From the NCBI RefSeq assembly GCF_020921035.1, contig NC_063151.1, forward strand, positions 7,750,001 to 7,814,000: a DNA stretch of 64,000 nt. Direction: 5' to 3'. The notes beneath the pieces are model-generated. The model was not told the origin of the DNA. It did not search any database and worked only from the letters and a program-made list of their open reading frames with translations. This DNA is from Rhodamnia argentea (Eukaryota; Streptophyta; Magnoliopsida; Myrtales; Myrtaceae). How positions within the stretch are numbered: position 1 is the stretch's first letter; each line of letters begins with the position of its first letter. This document shows, piece after piece, positions 14,195 through 27,713 of this stretch. Position numbers and translations under genes: made by a program.

Positions 14195-15153
14195 GTCCAT
14201 CCTTTATGCTTCGATTGGCAACCTTTCGGACACTTTTTGACTTGGGCTCCTGTTTTTGTGGATGGAAGAATTGACAAGCTTATTTGGCAGAGCCACCCCT
14301 CTGGTATGTTTTCGATTGCCTCGGCTTGGGACTGTATTAGGACGAGGGGCCGTGTAGTACATTGGCACTCTTTCATTTGGGATTGTTCCTTAACCCCTCG
14401 GCATGCTTTTCTACTATGGTTAATCACCTTAGCGCCTCCCTACTCAAATTCTGTTGTTGCAATACCGTAGAATTGAATATGGAGTGTGTGCTTTTTCTTT
14501 TTTAGACCGACTCTATCGACCACTTATTTTTGGATGCTCTATTACGGGCTCTCTTGCATTATATTGGGCTATGAAATGCGACATAGCTTGGCAAAACCGT
14601 CATTGGGATGACTTCATTCGTTGGCTATGAAGCTTTTGGAGACGTTTTTTCACCATCGCATTACTAGGTTTTCTTGTGCCTATGTCATATCATTTGGACC
14701 AAAAGAAAAAAAATTTCTTTTAGACAAGCCTCTTTTTGTGCCGGCTATTATCAAACACCTTGTCAAAGTTGTGAGAGACAAGAGTCTCTTGGTCATGTTC
14801 AGACCACCCTCGTAATAGGCGACTCCAAAGAAATTGGGGGCTCCCATCCTCTATCTTTGAAGATTGCCCGATGTTGTTTAGTGTATTTTCTTGTATTTTT
14901 GGCTTGTCTTGGCGGTATCTATGACCGTTAGATAGTCTTTGTCTTGGTTGGTGTTTTGGTTCCTCTTACATAGCCATCTCTTTGGCTTCTTTGGTATATA
15001 TGCGCTTTGTTTGTGTATCTTGATAGACCGCTACACCTTTGACCCATTAAGACAAGCTCTTGTGTACTAATGGGTCGGTTTTGTGTTCGGTCTCTTCCTT
15101 GTAAATGGCGCTTCGAAAAGTTATATACATTCTTACCTTACCAAAAAAAAAAA
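14195..15153 (+). mobile_element. 5'-truncated LINE (L1-type) nested in the copia element
   Basis: On the plus strand, 14267-14445 encodes the zf-RVT region typical of the end of plant LINE ORF2 (IWQSHPSG.FS..SAWD.IR, then WHSFIWD and PRHAFLLWL). Degenerate downstream sequence follows and the element ends in a poly-A run at 15143-15155. It is flanked by a perfect 14-bp target-site duplication, aactcatccttatt, at 14181-14194 and 15154-15167. The reverse transcriptase itself is missing, as expected for incomplete target-primed reverse transcription. Confidence 0.9.
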
Positions 15154-15179
15154 AACTCATCCTTATTACATGCTAGCAC

Positions 15180-16055
15180 CATGGTCAACATCAGTGGCAT
15201 GTGCGTGCTCGCCCGCTCGTACGTCGCATTTGCTTGGCATTTGGATTTGTAATGTCCGAATCTGTTGCACTTAAAATACTTGACTTTTGATTTGTCCGGC
15301 GTTTTGAATTTTTGGTGAAATTTGAATTTCCACCTCTACCTTAGCCTCCTCCGCGACCTCGACCACCTTGATAGCCTCCTTGGCTTGATGGAATGACCCG
15401 ACTTTGCAATGCTTGCTCGGGAGCCGAACCAACAGACTTTTGATTCATTCTTTGCTCGTGCGAGCACAATAAACCCATCAACCGCTCCAACTTTAGGATT
15501 GGCACATCTTGCCTTTCCTCGATCGCGGTGATGACGTAGTCAAATCTTTCGGTCAAAGACCTTAAGATTTTTTCTACGTGTATCATGGAGTTCTTCATCA
15601 TTAACCATCAATTGGTTAACAATGGTTTGCACACGATCAAGATATGCCGAGATCGATTCAGAGTCATTCATCCGTAAAAACTCGAAATCCCCTCAAAGAG
15701 TTTACGGTTGCACCCGCTAGACATGATCATTGCCTTTATAAGATTTTTGTAAAATATCCCACGCTACTTTTGCGGTCTCTGCCTTCGATACTTTTTCTAA
15801 TATTGTTTCCTCCACGGCTTGCAAGAGCGCATGCAATGCTTTCTGGTCTTTCTTCCGGGATTCCACTAAAGATTCTATCTCCTCCTTTCTTAAAGCCTCG
15901 AATGCTTCAGCATTAGCCACTTCGTTGTAGTAATTTTTAACCTGATTCCATAAATCTTGCGATTTGAAAAGAACCTTAATCTAGAAGGATCAGTTGTTGA
16001 AATTCTTTCCATTCAACTTTGGAAGCTGCAATTGAACGGAACTAGTGGATGCCAT
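15180..16055 (-). pseudogene. copia gag remnant with zinc knuckle
   Basis: The frame opens at the ATG at 16053-16055 (MASTSSVQLQLPKLNGKNF) and soon meets stops. Further on are the gag helical segments at 15920-15717 (AEAFEALRKEEIESLV, then KVSKAETAKVAWDILQ) and 15601-15341. A knuckle-like YFKCNRFGHYKSKC near 15260 has its first cysteine changed to tyrosine, so it would not bind zinc normally. Confidence 0.85.
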
Positions 16056-16061
16056 TTCTAA

Positions 16062-16072
16062 CTCTGATGCCA
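16062..16072 (-). other. Primer-binding site of the copia element
   Basis: On the minus strand TGGCATCAGAG follows the 5' LTR after a 2-base spacer. It differs by one base from TGGTATCAGAG, which matches the 3' end of initiator tRNA-Met, the usual primer of plant copia elements. Confidence 0.8.
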
Positions 16073-16074
16073 AA

Positions 16075-16584
16075 TGTTGGAACCAAAACAATAATGGTGA
16101 CTTTGAGAATTTAGAACAAAGGGCACAAATATTGATAGGAGGAAAAACTTTTATTGGAATGCAAAATGCGCAAAGGTCACTTGGAGTTCTATGGCTCCGG
16201 TCATATTATACAAATTGATCGGAGCAACCTTTATAGAGGTTGGTGCAGATGAGAAATCTAAAATGCGTGGATAAAGTCAAAGGAAAAAAATAAGACGAAG
16301 CATAAAGGAGCCTTACGTGGCTGACGAAAGTCAATAACTGATGAAAGTCAATAACAGCCGGCCTTCATTTATGGCAAATAGTATTTTTTGTCTTTTTACT
16401 ATTCATAAATGATTCTCGCTATTCATGAATAGTTTTTCTTCAATAGCCGCTGGAATCCTTCGTCTTCTTCTATCTTCATTCTCCTTTCCGAGCGTCTACT
16501 ATGAATCAAGGCCGCCAACAACCAAATCTAGAAATAGCCAGAAACGTGCTAAAATCCAAAAATCAATTTTATGTTATTCAAACA
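16075..16584 (-). repeat. 5' LTR of the copia element
   Basis: 510 bp with intact TG...CA ends (tgttggaacc to ttattcaaaca). Relative to the other LTR it has a small local duplication (tgacgaaagtcaataac / tgatgaaagtcaataac near 16323-16355). Confidence 0.88.
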
Positions 16585-16606
16585 ATGACAACGGTACCCT
16601 CTTGAT

Positions 16607-17730
<1,124 letters not shown>

Positions 17731-18336
17731 ACAGTTGGCTGCATCAGTGAATGATACATGTGAGAAATCAACCAAGTTGCTCTTCCGCTTGTCCAGCGGA
17801 ATCTTTCGAGCGTTCGAGTTTTTGTTTATGGCATTAAAAAACTCGAAGCATGTACTGCTTCTTCTCCTATGCCACCTATTTTGAACTAATGGCAACCCCG
17901 GGCTGATTTGTCACACTGGTATTGGTTGCGTATATGTTTTTATTTAGTTGGTCCATTATCACAGAACTGCTTTAGAATTGTCCTCATTCCAAGATGTATA
18001 ATCCATATTAAATCATCAAAAAATATCAATATATTTTATCCGAATTCCTTTGCTACCGCGAGCCCATTTGATGCTACGGGTGTCGTTAACACGAAGCAAA
18101 GTGAACATCTTACAACAACGACAAAACCCGGAAAGGGTTTGTTAGTAAGGGCATCTGCCGTCGGCGACCATTTGAAAAATGCAGCTCCTGCCCGTTAAGT
18201 TAATCACATGATTGACGAATACACTTGTCTGCAACTATTTCGTCTGTTTCTTCCTAACTCCGGTGTCTGCTTAATAATTTCTTTTGTCCATCTACGCTCG
18301 CATTCCTCTGACGTGAGTGCTCTGCTTCTTCACAGA
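17731..18336. other. Intergenic, nothing recognised
   Basis: Short open frames only; no repeat or domain seen. Confidence 0.5.
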
Positions 18337-19049
<713 letters not shown>

Positions 19050-19965
19050 CTGATTTCAAGATCTGTACTCAATACTTATGTACATGCTCCTACTCCTCAC
19101 TTAAAACAACGTTCCTCGGCATGAACTTTTACACACTTCTCAAATACAGTGACAGGTCCCTATTATGGAAGCCTAAAGTGACTACTGAACTGCGATCGTG
19201 ATCGTGGATAGAAGAGTGGAGGGGACTAGCCGGATGCCCAGTTCTCGATGTGGTTATGGACTCACGCAATGCAGTGGAAACTTCATAGATCTGGCTGGCA
19301 TCCGCGGACCTGAGAGCGCCCTTTACAGTATGAAGGCACCTGTTCATACAACAGTCAGCTGATGAATCCGGTGCTGAAGGTTACTCCGTGTCATTGTGCC
19401 GAGTTTCCCTAAAGCAACCGAGAGCTAGAGCAATTACAGTGCAGAGGAAAAGCAAAATTTAGAATGGACTGCATTTGCAGAAATTGTCATAACAGGCCAC
19501 TCGAAGAACAAAGACGAACATTTGGCTTTTCAGAAATGACTAAATAAATGACTTTCCTTTATCAGAAGAGAAATTACATCGAACCGTTTGGGCAGTGCTC
19601 GTTCGACATGGAAACATGATACAGTTCCCATCATAATGTAACATCTTTACAAGTTAAACCAGGCTAACGGCCTGACAAAAATGTTGATTTGTAGAGTTAA
19701 AAGTGAAGCAAACCCAGCTGAAACCTCCTCCTCTGGATTGCCGCAAGCTAAAAATCGTATCTGATAAGCTAGGTCTGCCAAGACCTTCCGTGCTTCCGCC
19801 TTTAATCACGTAAATACAGTCGACCAAATGTCTGTTCTCCACAGGTGGAACTTGCGACAGAAAGGTAACATTCTCGACCCTGCGTAACGGCAAGGGCAAT
19901 CTCCTGGTGATATTCTGTAAAATGATGCATAGCAACAACTTGTATAACACTGTGCATGTGCCTCC
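19050..19965. other. Intergenic / probable 3' UTR of IF-2
   Basis: No coding frame is recognised. The part next to 19966 is expected to hold the IF-2 3' UTR, but the polyadenylation point cannot be fixed from sequence alone. Confidence 0.4.
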
Positions 19966-22900
19966 CTATAATTTGAAACCAGCTCCTTCGAAAGCAGCTG
20001 TCATTGAAGCAGATGCTTCTTCAAGGGTCCGTCTTTTCTCAACTGTGTTAAAGGCCTCAAGAACGTCTCCCTCCTCCCAATCATCATAGTCTTCCATCCC
20101 AATACCGCATTCTAGTCCCACACCAACCTATTCAACAGAGTAAGAAAAATTAGGCAATGTTCAATTCCATGCGTGACAAATAAGAGATGAGACAAACCAG
20201 ATGGCCACTAAATAAGAGTTTTAACTTCTGTGAGCAAACTGCTGTTGAGAGAGTAGCAACTCTTCTGGGGAGTAACGGTTGGACACTTTAACTCTCCAAA
20301 GAACCAGTTAAATCAAAGGCAAGAAGATAATCCAATGGCCATCATGAAATATATTAACAGAAAAAGGATGCCATGAGTGAAACCAAAAGATAAATACTCC
20401 ATCGACAGACAAGGCTACACAACGAGAAGGTCATGCTCGGACAAGAAGCTAGCATCACTTTGCTCAGCCTTCCTCTCCCCTCATACTGCAGGATGCATAC
20501 AACGTAAATTACTGTATGAAGTTCAGAGATCTGTCTTAATATAAATCCTTCTGAACAAGATTCTTTCCCCCGTACATCAAAACTTATAAGTTGAAATATC
20601 ACAATAACAGTTAACTATAAACTTAATGACCTCCACTATCGTTTTTCATCAGGAATTTGTTTCAATTGTATCTTACCCTCTATTCTTCGCATCAAAGCAA
20701 TGATGCATGTATTCTATCAAGAAAATGATAAGCATTCTATACAAGAAGCTTGTTTCAACTAAAAGGTAAGTCTGATTCCAGCAGAGCTCATGAAAGAGCA
20801 CATAGACAACATAGATAGTCATGCATAAAAATGTGCCACAAGTCGGACAATTACAACACAAAGCAAAACGTGACTTAGCCAAAAGGCCCAATCAATATCA
20901 TATTTTAACTGTACCTCTTTCACAATTTCCTTGACCCGTCTCAAAGAATCCAGAATACCAACATATGCAGTTTTCCCTTTTCGAACAACTCGTATACCAC
21001 ATCCCTTCACCAACTTCCCCTCTGTAACCATGCATCCAGCAACCCGACCACTGCCACTGCTAAATATTGCTCGCACTTCAGCAGAACCAATTGTTTCTTG
21101 TTCCTGTGAGGATTAATGAAAGAACGCAGAGTGAATAATCCGAAACAGATATCCCACCAAAATTAAGAGTAAACGTCATAGTTCCAGACTGAACAGCCCC
21201 GATTGGACTCAGCATCAACACCTATCAACGGGAATTGTACGAGTGTGCATGTCATAGAAGTCATTATTAGGTGTCCCCACAAGGATTTTACGAGATAAAG
21301 AAAATCGTGTAGTTTTGATAGGGGCAGCTGGACTTGAGCTCTAATTAACAACAGTAGTATTTCCAGTGTTGGCTGATGCCTGGTTATCAATACAGATTAT
21401 ATTCTAAGAAGCATTTCAAACACCATATCGCTCTGAATGCACTGATAAGTGGTCTCTCAGGTAGGAGGAGATATGAAAAGTCAATCGAGTCAAAATCAAG
21501 TGGTACAAGATTATGCCGCACCCTCAAATAGAGGAAGTTTCAAAAGTGTGTTCTAGAAATTAACCTCCACTGGCTCCAGAAGTCCTTCCATTGCATTACG
21601 TATGTCGTCAATGAGTTCATAGATTACTCTATACAGACGAATCTCAACACCTTTGTTGTCTGCATAGCTCTTTACCGAACCTGGTGCTTTAACATTGAAC
21701 CCAACGATGATGGCTTTACTAGCAACTGCAAGATCAACGTCACTAGCACTAATATCCCCTGGTGCTTGCAAGAGAAATTTTAAAGTGACATTATCTTGTG
21801 GAAGCACTTGCAAGGCTTGTCTTATGGCCTCAATTGATCCCTGGGCATGATAAAGATCTTTCAGTTACACAGAAACTAAGAAGAAGAATTTGTGCAATAA
21901 AAAATAATATGAAACACAAAATAACACTGGAACCACCTCTGATGCTTGTATATGAAGCATGTTATGTGCATACCTGAACATCAACCTTCATGATAATATT
22001 CAGCTGGTGCAAGTCCAGACCAGAAAGCTTTCCTGATGAAACTGCAGAAGCTAAAGAAGAAAGTGTGACCTTCCCATCACCAGCCTTGGCCGAAATACGT
22101 TCATCTCGCAGAGACTCTGCACGCACTTCTGCCTTCTCCCTTGCCATATCAAGGGACCCAATAACCTCAAACTCATCACCAGCAGTTGGAACGTTATTCA
22201 GTCCAATTACCTGCCATGATTATATCACAACCGGCAAATTATATGTGGTGCAGTGTGGAACTAAAGGAATACAAGACATTGAAAATGAAGAGTATCATTA
22301 TAACCTACATGGCCACAATTTCAGTCTAGGTTATCTAAGGGAATTAGAACATCTCTGCTTCTCACTAGATCGTGCTAGTAGCCAGAGCAGTGGTTGCTTC
22401 CATAACAGGATTCTAATTTCCTTTTTCATTCTAGATGTCAGTGGGATGATTCACACGACAGATCATAACTTAAACATGCCTTAAACCATAGGAGAAACTC
22501 TCAATGCAGGAATATTTGGATTAATACCTTATACAGGTTAAAAAGAAAATGCACATTGCCCAAGTTTTGAGTATGCCATCACAAAACTTCCGGACTCATG
22601 AACAAGAAAGTATTTTCGAATATAGCACTGCCAAGGCAACATCTGTGAAAGTACTTGGATTAAGGAAAATTTAGAAATGTCCATCAAGCGCAGCAGGACC
22701 ATTTCAATGATATATCGGTGGAAGATAAATTAAAATTAAGGCTAAAATTAGGTAGAACCCCCAGCAAATGATGGCACCAGGAGTTGTTGTAAAATCGTAT
22801 TCCAAGTATCATTATGCCTAAGGGAATAACGATATAGTCAAAGAAGCACCAACCTGTACTGGGATGGAGGGTCCAGCTTCATGGACTTGCTTGCCACTGT

Positions 22901-25900
22901 CGTCAAATAGTGCCCGAACCTGAGCACAGAAAAACCATTCAAACATTAGTAAGACAGAGCAATCTAAACAATAAATTATTGAGAAACTGTTTTCTCAAGT
23001 TGCACTGTGCATATATTAAGTTTAACAGAGCTTCTGAGAGTTTATTTTATGCTCTAACCTTTCCAAAAGCTTCTCCACAGACCACAACATCCCCTCTTCT
23101 AAGGGTGCCATTTTGAACAATAAATGTAGCTGTCGGTCCTTTAGATTTATGAAGACTAGCTTCAATTACAGTGCCCTTCGCATTTCTGTGTGGATTGGCC
23201 TTCAGCTCTTGCAACTTCATAACAAGGTGTTTAGGGTTAGGATAAAATCAGCAACACATATAATAACTCTCTGCAGGACACAGGAGAACATGTTTCACAG
23301 AAATAATGGCCAGTGTATTATGAGAAGTTTAAATGTCAAAAAAGTATCAAAGGAATTACTCTGAAGTTGTAAGGGGGCTAAATAATGTCCAAAAGCTCAC
23401 TTAATCATGAGTTATAGTATCTAGCCCGACAAAAGAAAAAAAAATCACGAGTCAAAGTAGAAACAAGGAAGCCATCAGAAAGTCAACCCCGAGAAGTAAA
23501 AGATAAGAGTTATTTTAACATTTCAAGCATTAAATATGAGAATAAATTGGGGTAAAAACGTTTGCTAACCCACCCCTGGGAAACAAACCATAAGGAAAAT
23601 TTGCTTCCATTATAAATAACTGTACAATGCATCAATCTAGATATACCTCTGCAACAAGCATGACAGTCTCCAGTAAATCATCCACGTTCTCCCCTTTGAG
23701 CGCACTAATCTGTAAAATGGACTATGAGTCACCATGAACTAGCATAACAAGATGAAAAGACAGATCCCATCCGGAGAAAAAGGTGGACCTGAACCATAGG
23801 GATGTCGCCACCCCAAGCTTCTGGCATCAAGCCAATTGAAGAAAGTTCTTGCATTACCCGTTCTGGACTGGCTCCATCTTTATCAATCTGATCAAGAAAA
23901 AGATGGGGCAGCTTGATTAGACACCAGGATGAGCAAATTATGACTATCCCAACTACTCTTACTTAAGCATCTATTTCTTATAACACTTCAGGTAAGTTTC
24001 GCTTCAGTAAACAAACCTTGTTTATTGCAATCACTATTGGCACTCCGGCTGCTTTGGCATGAGCAATAGCCTCACTGGTTTGAGGCCGGATCCCATCATC
24101 AGCAGCCACTACAATGATAGCAATATCTGTCACTCTCGCTCCACGAGCCCTCATTGCACCGAATGCCTGCAAGGCAGAATGTAATTGAAGTTAGATCAGG
24201 CAATTAACATAATAGAGATTGATTCTGTAAACTATACCCTCACTATCATCATAAGCCTAAAGTTAAGAACATCATAAACCGGTGAATATGGGCAGCAAAA
24301 TTACCTCATGCCCAGGAGTATCCAGGAAAATACAGGGTTGCAATTTGCCATCCACAGGTACTTGCACCTTATATGCCCCTATTCCTTGTGTAATCCCACC
24401 CGCTTCTGATGCAACCACCTGCAAAAGTCTACCAGTCAAGTCCAGTCACCCAATCTGTAATGCACACGAGCAATTAGACCTGACATTTCTCAGCGGTCTA
24501 CGATTTACATTTCAAGATTGGTATTCATTAATGTCCTTTCTCAATTGGTAACAAGTGAAACCAAACAAAAAGTACTTTGGTGAAACACATTTATAAAGGT
24601 GTCTGACGAAGCCATATAGAAAGTGATCGTAATAGAAGCTTCCATTCATACCTTGCTCTTACGAATATAATCCAACAGGGTTGTCTGCAAAACATTATGC
24701 ACAACACACATCAGTGTAAGATAAATGGAGAAGCAATGCATTTTCTCACCCATGTGAGAAAACAAAGGTCTCACTTATATTACCTTGCCGTGATCCACAT
24801 GACCCATGATAGTCAGCACAGGTGGCCTATCTTCAAGTTTGCCCAAGTCATCTTCATCTAGTATTTCCTTCTTTCTTGCCATATGTTCAACTTTGATAGG
24901 ATCAGCCTCTATGACCTCCACCTCATATTCTTTACAGACCATCTTCACCATTTCCTTGTCCAAAGTTTGCACCCCATCTGGCTTAATTCCTTTCGAATAC
25001 AAAAGTCCAAGGATTTCACCTTCACTTGTGGCCAAGTTGTCGGCCAAGTCCTCTATCAACATACCCCGTTCCCCAACCTCAAGAATTTCAACTTTTACTG
25101 GAGCAGCTTCTTTGGCTGCCTGGAGTCTAGCTGCCTTCCTACTTGCTTTACTCCACTTCCGACCCTTCCTTGCACTAGCTGCCCCTGGAATGGAGACATT
25201 CAGTTCTGATGTCTCCTCATCTGGAATCCCAACATCATCGTCATTGACCATTCTCCTCCGTGGTCCACCTGCTGAAGCATTCTTCTTCCGATAGTCGTCT
25301 TTGAATTTGCCAGGGGAAGGTCCCTTTGACGGCTTGGTAGGGGCTAAAGCTGCTTGAGCTATGAGAGGATCGACAACTGGTTTTTTGGTAGCAAACTTAT
25401 CTACCAAGATTGGCTTCCTTTCTTTAGTTTTTCCCGGAGCATCAACATCGTCAACAGTTGACGATTTCGGAGCTGCCCCAACATCCTTCAAGATTACAGG
25501 TTTCTTTAGTGTAGGTGGTGGAGCCACAGAAGGCTTGGCCTGTAACTTAGGTTGCGATCTTAAAGGTGGCTGAGCAGCTAGAGAAGCTCGAGGCTCATCC
25601 TTCGCTTCAACCTTTTGAGATTCTGGGTCATCAATGATGTTGTTACTATAAGGAGAATCCTTTGGAAATTTTACCTTTTGCACTGAGGCAACATTGTCCC
25701 CTTTCCGCCACACGCTCTTCAAAGTCTTAGCGGTTTTACTTCTAGATGAATTCACAGGATTACTATTTCTGGGATTAGCACTTTTACTGGATGGTGTTGG
25801 TTTTTTTACATTTCCGCCCTCCTTTTTGCTTGCTTGTTGACCCTGTTTAGACTTTTCGAGATTTTCTGCCTTCTCCAACACCTCATCAAGGGACTCGAGA

Positions 25901-26316
25901 ACATTATTCTTATTTTCTAAATCATCTAGCATCTCAACTGTGGAATCTCTGCTAGGTCTTGAAGGTTCCAACCCCACTGAATTGGTCTTAGAGTTGGATG
26001 GTTTCACAACAGGCCTTGGTGCGGGCTTCAGTAAAATCCCGCTATCATCATCTTTATCCCCTCTGTAACCATTGTTAGACTCAAGGGAGAGAGCATTGGT
26101 GTGTTCGGCGATAAAATCGGTCGTGGTGACCGAGTATTTACAATGCCATCTTTTGACGCTACTCCAGTACTTACCTCTTGGAAAGGCGATCTTGCCAACC
26201 AGTGAATAAGAAACTTCAGAGGAACCCCTGTTGGCACTAGTCCCTGCACTCACAACGGAGGCTACGGAAGCTAGAGAAACCATTGCTCCTCCTTGTATAC
26301 CTCCTGCTAGAATCAT
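19966..26316 (-). CDS. Chloroplast translation initiation factor IF-2
   Basis: There are twelve exons on the minus strand: 26316-24784, 24684-24652, 24418-24305, 24166-24017, 23887-23789, 23709-23647, 23214-23059, 22919-22854, 22210-21974, 21840-21565, 21103-20915 and 20127-19966. All join in phase 0 and give 1025 residues, close to the Arabidopsis plastid IF-2 (FUG1, about 1026). It is a GTPase that brings initiator tRNA to the 30S plastid ribosome. Residues 1-60 look like a transit peptide, and about 60-380 is a low-complexity Lys/Pro/Ser-rich plant extension. The GTPase motifs are G1 GHVDHGK at 505-511 (next residue T512), G2 GGIT, G3 DTPGHE at 555-560, G4 NKID at 609-612 and G5 SAL. Domains II-IV follow. 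The start is the first ATG of the frame, just after a short upstream ORF. Confidence 0.96.
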
Positions 26317-26331
26317 TACCACCGGTATCCC

Positions 26332-26439
26332 TTACCCAGAAGAGGCAAACGCCTCCAACGACCGCAAAAGCAAACTAGCAATTCTACTCAAATTCACATT
26401 CCTCTTCCCTTTCCTAAGGTGTATACCATGAACCCACAT
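26332..26439 (-). CDS. Upstream ORF in the IF-2 leader (35 codons)
   Basis: An ATG at 26437-26439 opens a 35-codon frame beginning MWVHGIHLRKGKRNV and ending LRSLEAFASSG. It stops at 26332, 15 nt before the IF-2 start codon. The peptide is basic with a leucine-rich helix-like end, and its composition is protein-like rather than random. If present in the mature mRNA it would be expected to modulate IF-2 translation. A candidate 5' splice site at 26603 (CAG|GTAAAT on the minus strand) suggests an intron farther upstream in the leader. Coding status is inferred, not shown. Confidence 0.4.
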   Translation of the reverse strand: MWVHGIHLRKGKRNVNLSRIASLLLRSLEAFASSG

Positions 26440-27713
26440 AGCAAAAGGGCAATTTACTCCGAAGGGTATCAAATATCTAGCTCCGCAGGCGCAGAAGGTG
26501 TCGACTTGATGCGAGAAACAAATAATCAAGAAGGGAATTTCAGTTACACGTAACCGGGGAGGCAAACAAATTAGACAGATACCGGGAACAGATGGAATTT
26601 ACCTGAAGTCCTATTCTGCGAGGAGCCAAGAAATGACAATGGGTTCCCGAGAAATCATCTGATGAATGATGTTTCGGTTTGAGAGAGCAGGATGAGACTG
26701 AGCGAGAGCAAGAGCGAGGGAGAGAGTCCTCTGTGGCTGAGGGAGCGCGGAGAAAATATATGGCAGTGGTGATGACGAGAAAGGCTGGAAATTTTTCCAC
26801 ATAATTTCGAGATGGAGATATATATGTATGAATACGTCTCTTTGTGTGGGGAATTTGCATGTGGCTCCTCCTCTGCCTGTCGATATTCGTTCTCGATAGA
26901 TAAGGCTTTCGACAATTCCTCTTGCTCGATATTTCTCCGCATTAAATGTTTAAAATATGCGTCTTTCAAGAATTCTCTTTTCGTGGCAAATAAAAGAAGA
27001 AGTACATCTCTAGCCATTTGAAGGCCATATATTATTTTACTAATGGATGCGGAAAATAACATGAATAAAGGAAGCCAAGTTTAATAGGAATCTTCCTCTA
27101 CTTGCAATAAATTTTCCCTTAATCAAAAACCCCGTCCGTTGATCAACCGCGATGACTCCAACCTATATAAATTTCTCTTTTAACGGGAACCAAACAATCA
27201 TGTTTGTTATGATTTGCATTGTACCCACTTTGAAAGTAATGACATCTAGAGAAAGAGCTGTGTTTCCGTTGCACATTTTATACTGAAACCTTAATATCAT
27301 CAATCATGTGCAACGGACGTTACTCAAATGCCAGCAATGAAGATTATTTAAAATTGATTCGTGAACATGGACTACTAAAGCTATTTATCTTATTGGTTCT
27401 TTCAATTGCCTTAACCTCAATGATTTTATCGATCATTTGGTTTCCTCACCGAAAAATCAATATGCTTCAGCGAAACTTATAGGTCTTTGTCTATGACAAA
27501 CTCAATAAACATTTGTCTAAGATTCTAAGGAAGAGAGTTTATGGCCAAATTACTTTAATGCGAGTTGTGAGTTCACAAGTTGGAGACCCGGAAATGATCA
27601 TTTGGGCGGGTCGGTGAAAACACATTGTTGGGCCTGTCTTGTTTATAAGTAACATCGTACATGCCAATTTCTTGGACCCCGCCGCACGATCTGTCCGACC
27701 TCCCCAGAAGCAA
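26440..27713. promoter_or_regulatory. Shared head-to-head intergenic region between IF-2 and PrmC
   Basis: The two genes are transcribed away from each other across about 1.27 kb, which must hold both promoters and the IF-2 leader. A CT/GA-rich stretch at 26690-26740 lies near the likely IF-2 transcription start. No gene is seen inside, and individual elements could not be assigned. Confidence 0.5.

Larger units (their letters stand above)
10625..16584 (-). mobile_element. Degenerate Ty1/copia LTR retrotransposon (about 5.96 kb, minus strand)
   Basis: Two diverged LTRs (10625-11114 and 16075-16584) flank, in minus orientation, a primer-binding site, gag, protease-like, integrase, reverse transcriptase and RNase H regions. 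Integrase before reverse transcriptase is the copia order. All reading frames are interrupted by stops and frameshifts, and the LTRs differ at many positions and small indels, so the insertion is old and not autonomous. A LINE is inserted between the gag and protease-like regions. The right end lies only 22 bp beyond the stop codon of GST-D. A 5-bp ATGAC follows the right LTR (16585-16589) and also occurs at 10615-10619, five bases outside the apparent left end. It is therefore only a possible target duplication. Confidence 0.92.

Noticed and set aside
14129..14470. 113-codon plus-strand frame as a host gene
   Set aside because: Its sequence is the zf-RVT end of a LINE ORF2 and lies between a perfect target duplication, so it is transposon-derived.
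24806..25294. 162-codon plus-strand frame opposite IF-2 exon 1
   Set aside because: Antisense shadow of the low-complexity IF-2 extension.
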